A model generated the notes under the pieces. It searched no databases and was not told the DNA's origin. It was given only the letters and a program-made list of their open reading frames with translations. A stretch of DNA of 6,076 nucleotides from Myxococcales bacterium (GTDB lineage Bacteria > Myxococcota > Myxococcia > Myxococcales > Anaeromyxobacteraceae): positions 1-6,076 of the forward strand of contig JAJYHA010000385.1 of NCBI GenBank assembly GCA_021784995.1, in the 5' to 3' direction. Position numbers and translations under genes: made by a program. Each line of letters begins with the position of its first letter. The first letter of the stretch is position 1. Positions 1-5,125 of this stretch are shown here, one piece after another.

Positions 1-452
<452 letters not shown>

Positions 453-483
453 GGTTCTCGCAGGGGGCGCCGAAAAGCCGCCC

Positions 484-513
484 TGTATATGCCCGCTCCT
501 CCCGTCCCGGCAA
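484..513 (-). promoter_or_regulatory. Candidate sigma-70-type promoter for typA
   Basis: On the minus strand TTGCCG (plus 508-513) and TATACA (plus 484-489) are separated by 18 bases. Each hexamer matches the consensus at four of six positions. The -10 box lies 31 bases before the typA ATG, giving an expected leader of about 25 bases. This TATACA is an A/T-rich island in a very GC-rich region, which supports the call. It is a pattern match only. Confidence 0.45.
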
Positions 514-519
514 GCGAAA

Positions 520-542
520 GCCCCCGCGGGGCTGGCGGGGGC
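520..542 (-). terminator. GC-rich terminator-like hairpin upstream of typA
   Basis: A perfect 8-bp stem (520-527 with 535-542, GCCCCCGC/GCGGGGGC) closes a 7-base loop. On the minus strand the stem is followed by CTTTCGC, a very short T run, so it looks like a weak intrinsic terminator pointing toward typA. No minus-strand gene precedes it inside the gap. It may insulate typA from antisense transcription, or simply be structured DNA in the divergent gap. Confidence 0.35.
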
Positions 543-624
543 GCGGAGCGGAGTGGAAGGAGGGCGCCCGCGCGCCCCGGCATGGCGCGACGCGGCCGGC
601 GTGGCGCGGCCCGGCGCTCTCCGT

Positions 625-630
625 TACCCT
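625..630 (+). promoter_or_regulatory. Possible -10 element for a leaderless VOC transcript
   Basis: TACCCT fits the TANNNT pattern and ends six bases before the GTG start of the VOC gene, with no Shine-Dalgarno sequence between them. That spacing is typical of leaderless transcripts in some high-GC bacteria. No convincing -35 box was found. Pattern match only. Confidence 0.25.
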
Positions 631-636
631 CGCGCC

Positions 637-1044
637 GTGCCGGCCGGCTTCCACCACGTCGCGATCCAGTGTGCCGACCTGGGAGCGTGCGAGCGCTTCT
701 ACCGAGACGTGCTGGGGCTGCCCGTGGTGCGGCGCTGGCCGGCGGCGGACGGGCGCGACCGGAGCGTGTGGCTCGAGGTCGGGCCGGGCTTCCTGGCCCT
801 GGAGCGGGCGAGCGAGGCGCCGGCGGCGGCGCCCTGGCGGGACGGGAGCCCGGGCCTTCACCTGCTGGCGCTGCGGATCGCGCCCGCCGAGCGCGCCGGC
901 TGGGAGGAGCGGCTGGAGCGGCTGGGGGTGCCGGTGGTCCATCGCACCCGCTGGACGATCTACTGCCGGGACCCGGAAGGCAACCGCGTCGGCCTGTCGC
1001 ACCACCCGGACGACCTCGAGGGCGGCGGGGCAGAGCCCGGTTGA
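637..1044 (+). CDS. VOC (glyoxalase I/bleomycin-resistance fold) family protein
   Basis: A 135-residue protein of the vicinal oxygen chelate superfamily, probably cytosolic; these usually act as metal-dependent lyases, isomerases or dioxygenases, or bind small molecules. Residues 5-28 ([11 protein letters not shown] then a FYRDVLGL helix) are the classical first module opening, and DPEGNRVGL (112-120) is the classical last strand. By alignment with glyoxalase I the metal ligands would be H7, E56, H75 and position 119, but 119 is glycine where most metal-binding members have glutamate. The GTG at 637 was chosen because family members begin just before the FHHVAI strand; a GTG at 601 in the same frame would add 12 residues of low-complexity sequence. 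Neither has a good ribosome binding site. The next gene on the same strand, 69 bases on, is a glyoxalase II-like hydrolase, suggesting a linked role. The substrate cannot be read from sequence. Confidence 0.85.
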   Translation: MPAGFHHVAIQCADLGACERFYRDVLGLPVVRRWPAADGRDRSVWLEVGPGFLALERASEAPAAAPWRDGSPGLHLLALRIAPAERAGWEERLERLGVPVVHRTRWTIYCRDPEGNRVGLSHHPDDLEGGGAEPG

Positions 1045-1100
1045 GGTGGACCCCGGCGAGCGCGGCGTCGAGAGGGGGCCGCGAGCGCCCAGCCGAAGCG

Positions 1101-1110
1101 GGAGGGAGGA
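1101..1110 (+). promoter_or_regulatory. Strong ribosome binding site of the MBL hydrolase
   Basis: GGAGGGAGGA contains two overlapping GGAGG cores, spaced 8 and 4 bases from the ATG at 1114. It is the clearest Shine-Dalgarno sequence in the window and fixes the start of the hydrolase. It suggests that this gene is translated independently of the upstream VOC gene. Confidence 0.75.
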
Positions 1111-1113
1111 GCG

Positions 1114-1875
1114 ATGGTCTTCGATCGCCGGCGGTACGGCGCCGACAACTACGTCTACCTCCTCGCGGACGGTGACGACGGGGCGCTGGTCGATCCCGGG
1201 GACGCCGCCGTCGCGCTCGCGCTGGCGGAGGCCCACCACGTCCGTCCACGCTTCGTCCTGCACACGCACGGGCACCCCGACCACACGGGGGGCACGGCGG
1301 AGGTGGCCCGCCGCCTCGGGGCCGAGGTGTACGGAAGCGGCCGTGACGCAGCCTGGCACCGCCCCGACGTCGACCTGGCGGGCAGCTCCCGGCTCGACCT
1401 GGGCGCGCTCCGCCTCGAGGTGTACGAGGTCCCGGGCCACACGCCAGGCTCCGTGGCCTACGCCTGGCAGGGGCGCCTGCTCACGGGCGACACGCTGTTC
1501 TGGGGCGGGGCCGGAAATTGCCGCCACGGCGGCGACCCGCGGCTCCTCGCCGACAGCGTCCTGTCGCTCCTCCCGGCGCTCGACGGGGCGATCGTGGTGC
1601 ACCCGGGCCATGACTACGCGGAGGCCAACCTGCCCTTCGCGCTCGATCTGGACCCCACCAACGCCGCCGCCCTGGCTCGGCTCGAGGCGGTCCGCGAGGC
1701 CCACCGGCGCGGCGAGGAGCCGCGCGCCACCACGCTCGCCGAGGAGCGTGCGATGAACCCCTTCCTGCGGGCAGGCCAGCTCGTCCCCGAGCTGCGGCGC
1801 CGCGGGATCCCGTGCGCCGACGCGCGCGAGGCCTTCGTGGCCCTGCGCCGGCTTCGGGACGGCTGGCGTGGGTAG
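1114..1875 (+). CDS. Metallo-beta-lactamase-fold hydrolase, glyoxalase II type
   Basis: A 253-residue soluble binuclear metal hydrolase; the family hydrolyses thioesters such as S-lactoylglutathione. The metal motif THGHPDH lies at 51-57 (ligands H52, H54, D56, H57), followed by PGHTPGS with H109, GDTLF with the bridging D126, and HPGHDY with H166. Unlike generic MBL proteins it also carries the glyoxalase II C-terminal region: NLPFALDLDPTN (172-183) and TLAEERAMNPFLR (207-219), so it belongs to the hydroxyacylglutathione hydrolase branch, at about the normal length. The stretch after GDTLF reads GGAGNCRHGGD (131-141). Aligned by hand to human glyoxalase II, this puts Asn and Arg where Lys143 and Tyr145 contact glutathione; Y168 and R219 are kept. 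The acyl carrier may therefore not be glutathione; a persulfide dioxygenase role is less likely given the C-terminal region. A strong Shine-Dalgarno precedes the ATG. Confidence 0.9.
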   Translation: MVFDRRRYGADNYVYLLADGDDGALVDPGDAAVALALAEAHHVRPRFVLHTHGHPDHTGGTAEVARRLGAEVYGSGRDAAWHRPDVDLAGSSRLDLGALRLEVYEVPGHTPGSVAYAWQGRLLTGDTLFWGGAGNCRHGGDPRLLADSVLSLLPALDGAIVVHPGHDYAEANLPFALDLDPTNAAALARLEAVREAHRRGEEPRATTLAEERAMNPFLRAGQLVPELRRRGIPCADAREAFVALRRLRDGWRG

Positions 1876-1927
1876 CTCGGGCGCGGGGCCGGGGCGCGCC
1901 TGCGCCCCGCCACGGCCGCCGGCGCAG

Positions 1928-1951
1928 AGGTCTGGAGGTCTGGAGGTCCGG
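1928..1951 (+). repeat. Three-copy 8-base tandem repeat (AGGTCTGG)
   Basis: Two exact copies of AGGTCTGG (1928-1935, 1936-1943) are followed by a third copy, AGGTCCGG, with one change. The unit is not a multiple of three. It sits in the 106-base gap between the hydrolase stop and the preferred start of the DUF559 gene, or inside that gene's N-terminus if the GTG at 1868 is used. The repeat includes the Shine-Dalgarno core GGAGGT twice, but no start codon in the DUF559 frame lies at a normal distance. Confidence 0.7.
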
Positions 1952-1981
1952 GTCGTCAGACCCCTGGGCGATGCTCACCTG

Positions 1982-2380
1982 GTGGACGAGCGACTCTCGG
2001 CGCTGGAGTTCCGCCGCAAGCCGCGCCCCTCGCCCCAGGCGGAGCGGGCGCTCCTGGCGCTGGTGCGAACCGTCGGCGGCGGCCGGGTCCGCTTCCGCCG
2101 GGGCCACGGGGTGGGGCCGTACTGGCTCGACGTCTACTGCCCGGAGCACCGGCTGGCGGTGGAGATCGCGACGCCGCGGCTCGCCGGTGACGCCGCCTTC
2201 CACGACCAGGTCCGGACGCGCTACCTGGCCGCGTCCGGGATCCGCGTCCTGAGCTTCGCGGAAGGGGAGCTCGTCGAGGACGGGCCCCGCGTCGTGCGCG
2301 CCATCGAGGAGGTCCTGGCGCGCTCTCCAGCCGTGGTCGGGGGGCGTCGGGGTCCGGGGTCGCCCGAGGGCGGCGGGTGA
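1982..2380 (+). CDS. DUF559 (Vsr-like PD-(D/E)XK fold) protein, divergent
   Basis: A 132-residue small protein resembling DUF559, a group related to very-short-patch-repair and restriction-type endonucleases; its cellular role is generally unknown. From the GTG at 1982: SPQAERALL (17-25, motif I glutamate E21), VRFRRGHGVGPYWLDVYC (35-52, aspartate D50), LAVEIAT (58-64, glutamate E61), then a helix and the strand GIRVLSFAEGEL. In typical members the second motif reads EVDG; here it is EIAT, so the second acid is alanine and the following glycine and histidine are also absent. Catalysis may be lost or altered. The start is uncertain: a GTG at 1868 in the same frame overlaps the hydrolase stop by 8 bases and would give 170 residues. 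However, codons between 1868 and 1981 use A or T at the third position far more often than those downstream, and the 132-residue length suits the family. Same strand as the hydrolase, possibly one operon. Confidence 0.75.
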   Translation: MDERLSALEFRRKPRPSPQAERALLALVRTVGGGRVRFRRGHGVGPYWLDVYCPEHRLAVEIATPRLAGDAAFHDQVRTRYLAASGIRVLSFAEGELVEDGPRVVRAIEEVLARSPAVVGGRRGPGSPEGGG

Positions 2381-2441
2381 GGCGGCCGACGGGCACCTCG
2401 GACGCGGCGGGACCACATCGGGGGTAGGCGCGACGAGGAGC

Positions 2442-2463
2442 GGGCCGCGGCGCGTGGCGGCCC
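2442..2463 (+). other. Hairpin directly upstream of the CDP-alcohol phosphatidyltransferase ribosome binding site
   Basis: A perfect 7-bp stem (2442-2448 with 2457-2463, GGGCCGC/GCGGCCC) with an 8-base loop ends immediately before the AGGAGGG of the next gene. No T run follows, so it is a poor intrinsic terminator. It could affect ribosome access or be chance in such GC-rich DNA. Confidence 0.3.
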
Positions 2464-2476
2464 AGGAGGGTAGGAG
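2464..2476 (+). promoter_or_regulatory. Ribosome binding site supporting the TTG start at 2488
   Basis: AGGAGGG (2464-2470) and AGGAG (2472-2476) are Shine-Dalgarno matches; the second ends 11 bases before the TTG at 2488. The alternative GTG starts at 2515, 2521 and 2524 have no such sequence at a usable distance. Confidence 0.5.
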
Positions 2477-2487
2477 CGCTTCGGCGC

Positions 2488-3117
2488 TTGGCAGGCGCCC
2501 GGCGACGCGCTGCAGTGGCGGTGGTGCCACGCATCGTCACGCTCCCGAACGGTCTCACGGCCCTGCGCCTGGTGCTCGCGCCCGTGTTCCTGGTGCTCTA
2601 CGCGCGCGGCGACACCGTCCGCGCCCTGGCCGCGTTCGCGGCCGCGGCGGCCACCGACCTCCTCGACGGTCTCGCGGCGCGGGTCCTCTCGCAGCACTCC
2701 CGCCTCGGCGCGTTCCTGGACCCGCTCGCCGACAAGTTCCTCGCCGCGTGCGCGCTCTTCGCCCTGTGGGAGCGCGGACGGCTCCCGCTCTGGCTGCCCA
2801 TCTTCGTGGTCGCACGCGACCTGGCGCAGCTCCTGGGCGCCGCCGCGCTGCGAACCCTCCACCGGCCCTTCCCGATCGCCCCGACCCGGATCGGTAAGTA
2901 CGCCACCTTCTCGCTGGCTGCCACGGTGGTGCTCTCCCTGACCTGGGAACTCCTCCGGTGGCCGCTCGCGCAGGTCGCGCCCTACGTGGCGGCCCTGGGT
3001 CTCGTCGCGGCCGAGTGCGTCGCGGTCAGCTTCGTGCAGTACTTCCTCTTCTTCGTCCGGACGGCGAGGCGGGCGCCGGGTGGACCGGCGTCTCCCGCGG
3101 CCTCCCGGCCGGCGTGA
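2488..3117 (+). CDS. CDP-alcohol phosphatidyltransferase (PgsA- or cardiolipin synthase-like)
   Basis: A 209-residue integral membrane enzyme that moves a phosphatidyl group from a CDP-linked donor to an alcohol, releasing CMP, in phospholipid synthesis. The family signature D-x2-D-G-x2-A-R-x8-G-x3-D-x3-D is complete: D57, D60, G61, A64, R65, G74, D78, D82, the aspartates being metal and catalytic residues. LPNGLTALRL (19-28) is the usual amphipathic opening and first membrane helix, followed by further hydrophobic segments at about 43-56, 84-95, 99-120, 138-156 and 163-190, giving roughly six helices. ARD (109-111) and RIGK (134-137) match positions seen in PgsA and in eukaryotic-type cardiolipin synthases, so the acceptor could be glycerol-3-phosphate or phosphatidylglycerol; sequence alone does not decide. 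The start is TTG 2488, chosen for its Shine-Dalgarno; GTGs at 2515-2524 would begin nearer the conserved region. The last 18 residues are a proline- and alanine-rich tail. Confidence 0.9.
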   Translation: MAGARRRAAVAVVPRIVTLPNGLTALRLVLAPVFLVLYARGDTVRALAAFAAAAATDLLDGLAARVLSQHSRLGAFLDPLADKFLAACALFALWERGRLPLWLPIFVVARDLAQLLGAAALRTLHRPFPIAPTRIGKYATFSLAATVVLSLTWELLRWPLAQVAPYVAALGLVAAECVAVSFVQYFLFFVRTARRAPGGPASPAASRPA

Positions 3118-3118
3118 G

Positions 3119-3151
3119 CGGCGACGGCGCATCCTCGCGCGGACGTCGCCG
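3119..3151 (+). terminator. Hairpin after the phosphatidyltransferase gene
   Basis: An 8-bp perfect stem (3119-3126 with 3144-3151, CGGCGACG/CGTCGCCG) starts one base after the stop codon and holds an inner 4-bp GCGC stem (3127-3130 with 3137-3140). No T run follows; instead the tRNA promoter -35 box begins at the next base. It may stop or slow readthrough into the tRNA unit. Confidence 0.45.
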
Positions 3152-3180
3152 TTGACACTCCCGGGGGGCGCGGGTACAAA
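3152..3180 (+). promoter_or_regulatory. Sigma-70-type promoter of the tRNA-Val gene
   Basis: A perfect -35 box TTGACA (3152-3157) is followed after exactly 17 bases by TACAAA (3175-3180), four of six matches to TATAAT. Transcription would start near 3187, leaving a leader of about 36 bases before the mature tRNA. This is the best promoter match in the window and its position fits a strongly expressed stable RNA. Confidence 0.75.
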
Positions 3181-3222
3181 CCGGCCGGTCCGGTGCGGCG
3201 AAGGCCGTCGGAAGCATCGGAA

Positions 3223-3294
3223 GGGCGCGTAGTTCAGCGGTAGAACGCCTGCTTGACACGCAGGAGGTTGCTGGTTCGACACCAGCCGCGCCCA
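3223..3294 (+). tRNA. tRNA-Val (anticodon GAC)
   Basis: A complete 72-base cloverleaf can be drawn by hand. The acceptor stem GGGCGCG (3223-3229) pairs with CGCGCCC (3287-3293). The D stem GTTC/GAAC is at 3232-3235 and 3243-3246. The anticodon stem CCTGC/GCAGG is at 3248-3252 and 3260-3264 around the loop TTGACAC, with anticodon GAC at 3255-3257. The T stem GCTGG/CCAGC is at 3270-3274 and 3282-3286 with loop TTCGACA. All stems are fully paired. The discriminator is A3294 and the next bases are TGT, so the 3' CCA is not encoded and must be added by CCA-adding enzyme. GAC reads GUC and GUU valine codons. Confidence 0.96.
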
Positions 3295-3300
3295 TGTCTC

Positions 3301-3336
3301 GACCGAGAGGCGGGCCCACGAGCTCGCCCCTCGGTC
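3301..3336 (+). terminator. Strong hairpin after tRNA-Val, possibly bidirectional
   Basis: The outer 7-bp stem (3301-3307 with 3330-3336, GACCGAG/CTCGGTC) continues after one mismatch into a 7-bp inner stem (3309-3315 with 3322-3328, one G-T pair) with a 6-base loop. It begins six bases after the tRNA and lies beyond the stop of the converging PAS gene. It lacks a T run on either strand, so Rho or another factor may be needed. Confidence 0.55.
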
Positions 3337-3387
3337 ACCTCCCCTCGCAGGCGCGGCGTCCGGCCCGTCCGGCCGCCGCCTCGCGGA

Positions 3388-3840
3388 TCAGCCCGCGCGC
3401 CCCCCTCGCCCGGCGAGCTCCGCCTCGAGGTCCTTCAGACGCCGCGCCATCTCACGCTCACGCTGGAAGCGGCGGGTCACGTCGCGGATCACCGCGACCG
3501 GGCCCAGGAGGGCTCCGGAGGCGTCCTTCAGCATCTGGATCGTGAACTCGATGGAGATGGTCCTGCCGTCCCGGGTGACGGCCGGGACCGCCAGCAGGTC
3601 GCCGCTCCCGTAACGACTGACGCCGGTGACCATCACCTTGCGGTAGCCGTCCCAGTGCCGCCCCCGCAGGCGCTCCGGGATGATGATGTCCATGGAGCGG
3701 CCGACCGCCTCGCTCGCCGGGTAGCCGAAGATGGCCTCCGCGCCGGCATTCCAGAGGCGAATGATGCCCTCGCGGTCGCCGAGGACGATGGCGTCCGGGC
3801 TGCCGTCGATGATCTGTCGATACAGCTGGTCGTCGTGCAT
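3388..3840 (-). CDS. Stand-alone PAS domain protein
   Basis: A 150-residue cytosolic protein made of one PAS sensory domain (about 1-122) and a short charged C-terminal helix. The PAS hallmarks are clear: DGSPDAIVLGDREGIIRLWNAGAE (12-35), the helix AIFGYPASEAVGR (36-48), IPERLRGRHWDGY (54-66), then TRDGRTISIEF (89-99) and the final strand VAVIRDVTRRF (115-125). Residues 123-143 are charged with leucines at heptad-like spacing, so probably a coiled coil for dimerisation. There is no histidine kinase, GGDEF, HTH or other output domain, and the stop is clean, so this looks like a genuine single-domain protein acting through a partner. H62 aligns without gaps to the heme histidine of FixL, but the oxygen-sensing arginine position is leucine 82, so heme binding is open. 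Start: ATG 3840 with GGGAG four bases upstream. Its gene converges with the tRNA and diverges from the Nudix gene. Confidence 0.9.
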   Translation of the reverse strand: MHDDQLYRQIIDGSPDAIVLGDREGIIRLWNAGAEAIFGYPASEAVGRSMDIIIPERLRGRHWDGYRKVMVTGVSRYGSGDLLAVPAVTRDGRTISIEFTIQMLKDASGALLGPVAVIRDVTRRFQREREMARRLKDLEAELAGRGGRAG

Positions 3841-4159
3841 GGGGCTCCCGTGACCGCGAGGTCGCCGGCCGCGAGCAGCCCGCCGCCTGGCCTCTCCGGA
3901 TGTCTACGGTCGTTGCGAGAACCCTGCCACCCGAAGCTCCTCGTCGTTACGGTGACCTGGAGGCGAGCCTCGAAGGCCGGCAACGTCCCTTCGGTGCCGC
4001 ACACCCATCCGTCGGTGAGACGGGACCGGGTGGGGGCCGTGCGCGACGGGATCCGGTACAGTGCGCCCTCGGTGGCGCGCTACCCGCGACGCAGCCGCCG
4101 CGGGCACCGGAACGCAGCCGGCCGCTCCCGTCAGATCCTCCCGCGCGCGCACGAGAGCC
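3841..4159. other. Gene-free divergent region between PAS and Nudix genes
   Basis: These 319 bases contain no believable gene; the open frames crossing it have no recognisable protein content. It should hold the promoters of both flanking genes. A TACAGT at 4057-4062 could be a -10 box for the Nudix gene but has no good -35 box. A short palindrome, GAGGC-GA-GCCTC, lies at 3960-3971 and could be a protein-binding site, but this is weak. The only sure element is the GGGAG ribosome binding site of the PAS gene (CTCCC at 3845-3849 on the plus strand). Confidence 0.5.
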
Positions 4160-5083
4160 ATGACCGCCGCCATCCAGCCCCCCGTCACCGCGCGGCTCGC
4201 CGCGACCATCATGCTCCTCCGGGAGGCCCCCGGCGGCCCCGAGACGCTCCTCGTCCGGCGCCACGGCGCCATCGCGTTCATGGGGGGCGTCTGGGTCTTC
4301 CCGGGGGGGAAGCTCGAGCCGTCCGACACCGCGGACGAGGCCCTGGCGAGCGTCCCCGCGGCGGCGCGGCAGCGGTGCGAGGCCTGGGCCGCCGGCTCGC
4401 AGCGGCCGTGCAGCTCGCGGGAGGCGAGCGGCCTGTACGTGGCCGCCTGCCGCGAGACCTTCGAGGAGGCGGGCGTGCTCCTGGCGCGACGCCCCGACGG
4501 CGCGCCCTTCCCGGCCGCGGAGGTGGCGCGCGTCCGCGACGAGCGGGTGGAGATCGCCGCCCGCCCCGCGGCGTTCTCCGAGGTGCTGCGGCGCGAGGGG
4601 CTGCGCCTCGATCCGGGCCTCGTCCCGTGGGCGCACTGGGTCACGCCCTCCCTGGAGCGGATCCGCTTCGACGCGCGCTTCTTCGCGGCGGCCCTCGACG
4701 GCGACCACGAGGTGGTGCCGGACGCGACCGAGTCCACGGGACACGCGTGGATGCGCCCCGCCGACGCGCTCGCGGCGTACGAGCGCGGCGACCTCGTCCT
4801 GGCCGGCCCGACCGTGATCACGCTGGCCGAGGCGGCCGCGAGCCTGGCGGCGCACGGGAGCGTGGCCGCGCTCCTGGCGGCGGAGGCGGGACGCCCCATC
4901 GTCCCCATCGTCCCCAGGCTGCGGCGCGACGCCGGGGGCGTCACGGCCTACCTGCCGTGGGACCCGGAGTACGAGGGCCTCGAGGGGGAGGGGGGGCCGG
5001 TGGGCGACGCCATCCCGGCGCGCCTCCGCGCGTTCCCGTCACGGATGGCGCTGCCGCGCGCGGAGCGGCGCATCGTGCGTTGA
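4160..5083 (+). CDS. Nudix hydrolase, NUDT19-like with insertion in the Nudix box
   Basis: A 307-residue hydrolase of the Nudix superfamily, which cleaves nucleoside diphosphates linked to another group. The box is split: FPGGKLEPSD (47-56) is followed by about 34 extra residues before AACRETFEEAGVLL (94-107), which holds the metal glutamates E102 and E103. An insertion at this point is typical of the NUDT19/NUDT7-8-like branch, whose studied members hydrolyse CoA and CoA esters; by analogy that is possible here but the substrate is not shown. The N-terminal strand ARLAATIMLLRE (11-22) and PETLLVRRH (27-35) are normal for the fold. WVTPSLERIRFDARFFAA (160-177) and the following helices match the family C-terminal half. 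The ATG 4160 was chosen because the fold starts directly after it; a GTG at 4061 would add 33 residues of low-complexity sequence. The ribosome binding site is weak (GAGAG). Confidence 0.88.
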   Translation: MTAAIQPPVTARLAATIMLLREAPGGPETLLVRRHGAIAFMGGVWVFPGGKLEPSDTADEALASVPAAARQRCEAWAAGSQRPCSSREASGLYVAACRETFEEAGVLLARRPDGAPFPAAEVARVRDERVEIAARPAAFSEVLRREGLRLDPGLVPWAHWVTPSLERIRFDARFFAAALDGDHEVVPDATESTGHAWMRPADALAAYERGDLVLAGPTVITLAEAAASLAAHGSVAALLAAEAGRPIVPIVPRLRRDAGGVTAYLPWDPEYEGLEGEGGPVGDAIPARLRAFPSRMALPRAERRIVR

Positions 5084-5093
5084 CGGCTCCACC

Positions 5094-5124
5094 CCGGCGC
5101 CGCCTGCTCGCGCCGCGGCGCCGG
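5094..5124. terminator. Perfect 10-bp stem between convergent Nudix and phosphoesterase genes
   Basis: CCGGCGCCGC (5094-5103) pairs perfectly with GCGGCGCCGG (5115-5124) around an 11-base loop. It fills most of the 42-base gap between the two convergent stop codons and abuts the phosphoesterase stop. T runs are absent on both strands. Position and symmetry suggest a shared bidirectional terminator. Confidence 0.55.
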
Positions 5125-5125
5125 T

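Noticed and set aside
1481..2530. Minus-strand open frame of 349 codons opposite the hydrolase and DUF559 genes
   Set aside because: The product is low-complexity Arg/Pro/Ala/Gly, while the plus strand encodes clear conserved motifs there.
3253..3258. A second TTGACA inside the tRNA
   Set aside because: It is the anticodon loop of tRNA-Val and has no -10 box at a suitable distance.
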